From positions 1 to 6,750 of the forward strand of contig VBOS01000067.1 of assembly GCA_005893185.1 (NCBI GenBank): a stretch of 6,750 nt of DNA, written 5' to 3'. This document shows, in pieces, positions 4,938-6,750 of this stretch. The position numbers were made by a program, and so were the translations under genes. The DNA is from Candidatus Eiseniibacteriota bacterium (GTDB lineage Bacteria; Eisenbacteria; RBG-16-71-46). The notes under the pieces were generated by a model. It saw only the letters and a program-made list of their open reading frames with translations. It was not told where the DNA came from and searched no databases. How positions within the stretch are numbered: position 1 is the stretch's first letter; every line of letters starts with the position of its first letter.

Positions 4938-6563
4938 TTGGAAGTCAGCGCGGAACTGATGAAGGACAACATCAACCGTCGGGGCTGGCTCTTGTGCGCC
5001 GCCACCTTCGCCGTCGTGCTCGCGCTCGCGTCGGCCGTGACCCTCCTCTTCTACCCGCTCGTGCGGCTGATCCAGGAGCTGGGGGGCGCCCGCAACTCGA
5101 CGGAAGGCTACTACGCGATCGTCGGGCTCGCCGGTCTCGTCCTCATCTTCTGCCTCTACGTCGTGCTCAAGCAGCACGAGCTGATGAAGACGCGCGACGC
5201 GCTCGAGCTGAACGAGCGGGGCCGCCAGGAGGCGTCCGTGCGGCTCTCCGAGCTCTCCGCGCTGTTCCAGGTCTCCACCACGCTCAACCTCCAGCTCCAG
5301 CTCAACGTGATCCTCGAGATCATCGTGCGCCGCGTGGTCTCGACGCTGCGCGCCCAGCACGCTTCGATCATGATCTACAACGCGGAGGAAGGGGGCGAAG
5401 GGATCGCGGGCTGGGTGGCGCAGCGCAAGGAAGCCGTTCTGCTCAACGATTCCCATCCCCAGCTCGGCCGCCACATCAAGTCCGACCGCAACATCACCTC
5501 CTCGCTCTCGCTGCCGCTGCGGCTCGGTGACCGCGTGGTGGGCGTGCTCAACGTCAACCGCATCAACAACAGCGAGCGGTTCACCGAGCACCACCGCGAG
5601 ATGCTGCGCATGTTCGCGGAGCACGTGGGCGCTGTGATCGACCGCGCCGAGACGGTGGACCGGCTGACCAGCCGCACGCGCGTTCTGGAGGCGGCAAACC
5701 TCCGGCTCAGCGAGATGAACCAGATGAAGGACGTGTTCCTCTCGACCGCCAGCCACGAGTTGAAGACGCCGCTCTCATCGGTGATCGCATACGCCGAGCT
5801 GCTCGAGGACAACGCCGAGAAGCTGAAGCCGGACCAGCGCGCCGAGTTCCTGCGCCGGCTGCGCGCCGAGGCCGGCCGCCTGCTGGGCCTGATCGAGGAC
5901 ATTCTCGACCTCTCGCGCATCGAGAGCGGCAAGCTCACGCTGCGCCGCGTGCCGCTCTCCGTGAACGAGGTGGTTCGCGCAGCGGTTGAGACCGCGCGGC
6001 CGACCGCGACCAAGCACACCGTCGAGCTGGTCGAGGCGCTCGATTCCGAGCTGCCGCCGCTCCTGCTCGACGAGGTCAAGATGCGGCAGGTGGTCGTGAA
6101 CCTGCTCGTCAACGCAATCCGCTTCAGCCCCGAGCACGGGACCGTGAAGGTCGTGACGCGCCGCGAGCCCAAGTTCATGCTCATCGAGGTCGTGGACCAG
6201 GGCCCCGGCATCCTGCCCGAGGAGACGGTGCGCATCTTCGAGCTGTTCGGACAGGGCGTGAGCGGGCTCGACCGCCGGACCGGCGGGCTCGGCATCGGGC
6301 TCCATCTCGTGCGGCGCATCAGCGAGCTGCACGGCGCCCACGTCGGCGTTAACAGCCAGCCCGGCAGCTGCTGCGCCGCCGGAGGGGGAGCTGAAGGCAG
6401 CGTAGAAGTCCGGTTGCCCGGCCATTTTCCGCCAGCGCCACCCGCCGTGCCATACTCCCCAGGCCGGTGGAGCGTCCCCGGCGAGCCACGCCCCCAGGTC
6501 ATTCGAGGAACGCCCTCGTGCCGGGTCCATCCCATCCGACACAGAAGCCGCCCATCCCCGTAG
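4938..6563 (+). CDS. Membrane-anchored GAF sensor histidine kinase
   Basis: Sensor kinase of 541 residues that should autophosphorylate on His273 and pass phosphate to a response regulator not present in the window. Order of parts: two membrane helices (about 16-45 and 58-78) with a short external loop of about 12 residues; a coiled-coil linker (80-105); a GAF-like domain (about 106-240); a second helix; then the DHp domain with ASHELKTP (271-278). The ATPase domain has the N-box NLLVNAIRFSP (388-398, Asn392), G1 DQGPGI (420-425), F-box IFELFGQG and G2 GGLGIGL (449-455). With so small an external loop, sensing is probably in the membrane or through GAF. The GAF domain looks short: only about four residues separate SIMIYN from GEGIAGWVA. 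The C-terminus is odd: SCCAAGGGAE precedes the last strand GSVEVRLP, followed by a Pro-rich tail of about 47 residues that overlaps the next gene by 46 bp. The start is TTG 4938, with ATG 4959 as the alternative. Confidence 0.94.
   Translation: MEVSAELMKDNINRRGWLLCAATFAVVLALASAVTLLFYPLVRLIQELGGARNSTEGYYAIVGLAGLVLIFCLYVVLKQHELMKTRDALELNERGRQEASVRLSELSALFQVSTTLNLQLQLNVILEIIVRRVVSTLRAQHASIMIYNAEEGGEGIAGWVAQRKEAVLLNDSHPQLGRHIKSDRNITSSLSLPLRLGDRVVGVLNVNRINNSERFTEHHREMLRMFAEHVGAVIDRAETVDRLTSRTRVLEAANLRLSEMNQMKDVFLSTASHELKTPLSSVIAYAELLEDNAEKLKPDQRAEFLRRLRAEAGRLLGLIEDILDLSRIESGKLTLRRVPLSVNEVVRAAVETARPTATKHTVELVEALDSELPPLLLDEVKMRQVVVNLLVNAIRFSPEHGTVKVVTRREPKFMLIEVVDQGPGILPEETVRIFELFGQGVSGLDRRTGGLGIGLHLVRRISELHGAHVGVNSQPGSCCAAGGGAEGSVEVRLPGHFPPAPPAVPYSPGRWSVPGEPRPQVIRGTPSCRVHPIRHRSRPSP
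6505..6510 (+). promoter_or_regulatory. Ribosome binding site of the right-edge gene
   Basis: GAGGAA lies 7 bases before the GTG at 6518, inside the 3' end of the kinase gene. It supports GTG 6518 as a true start. No other start codon with comparable support is nearby in this frame. Confidence 0.55.
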
Positions 6564-6750
6564 TTCCATCGGGGAACGCCGGCTCATCATCGCCCGAAGC
6601 TGCCGGAGCGCGGGCGGGAGGGCCGGATGCATCGCCAGCTCCCGCCGCTGAGCCGGGCGACGGGCGGGCGGATGCTGCCACGCTGCGGCCTTTGGGTGGT
6701 CGCCCGGCTCCGCCCTCGCGCGAGGAGCTGGAGCGCGTGCGGGCCCGGGA
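6518..6750 (+). CDS. N-terminal part of an unknown protein with a disordered Pro/Ala-rich start
   Basis: Partial gene open from GTG 6518 to the right edge (77 codons), with GAGGAA 7 bases upstream. The visible protein begins MPGPSHPTQKPPIPVVPSG and continues rich in Ala, Gly, Pro, Ser and Asp up to about residue 65; it then changes to a charged, helix-like PPSREELERVRAR at the edge. No domain, signal peptide or membrane segment is seen in this part. It starts inside the kinase tail in another frame (46-bp overlap), so translation could be coupled to the kinase and the product may act with it, but that is inference. In such GC-rich DNA a spurious frame is possible; the ribosome site and the charged turn at the end support a real gene. 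Confidence 0.6.
   Translation, partial: MPGPSHPTQKPPIPVVPSGNAGSSSPEAAGARAGGPDASPAPAAEPGDGRADAATLRPLGGRPAPPSREELERVRAR

Noticed and set aside
4892..5530. Plus-strand ATG open frame overlapping the kinase start
   Set aside because: Frame-shifted copy of the kinase with Arg/Ala/Pro-rich translation; the kinase frame has all the domains.
5375..6535. Minus-strand open frame opposite the kinase, 386 codons
   Set aside because: Ser/Arg-rich antisense shadow without start signals or domains.

Overview
The window is very GC-rich (around 70% by eye) and reads as a chromosome fragment of a high-GC Gram-negative bacterium. A secreted beta-barrel-like protein implies an outer membrane. The mix of a long ABC-2 permease, a GAF histidine kinase and Ala/Arg-rich coding would suit Myxococcota or related deltaproteobacterial-grade lineages, but that placement is inference. 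No tRNA, rRNA, CRISPR array, insertion sequence or integration site was seen. Most additional long open frames are GC-driven shadows of the genes listed.

Minus strand, reading from high to low coordinates: an esterase-D-type alpha/beta hydrolase (3805-4827); a 266-bp gap with a repetitive leader; a small secreted outer-membrane beta-barrel candidate (2867-3538) with a strong ribosome binding site and its own intrinsic terminator (2815-2850); then a two-gene ABC exporter operon of ATPase (1942-2688) and long ABC-2-type permease (171-1859); and finally the first ~34 codons of a protein with a CPGC motif (1-103), which runs off the left edge behind its own promoter-like sequence.

Plus strand: from the divergent intergenic region 4828-4937 a membrane-anchored GAF sensor histidine kinase (4938-6563) starts, probably at a TTG codon with a good ribosome binding site. 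Its 3' end overlaps the start of a second plus-strand gene (6518 to the right edge) whose visible part is a Pro/Ala/Gly-rich, probably disordered N-terminus.

The ABC ATPase and permease should form one exporter. The kinase has no response regulator in the window, so its partner is unknown. The esterase and barrel protein share strand and neighbourhood but nothing in the sequence ties their functions together. I see no clear novel multi-gene system. The points most worth checking are a kinase GAF domain that seems to lack a central block, an unusual kinase C-terminus overlapping the next gene, and three minus-strand genes that lack a Shine-Dalgarno sequence but carry a TANNNT hexamer just upstream of the start (possible leaderless mRNAs).
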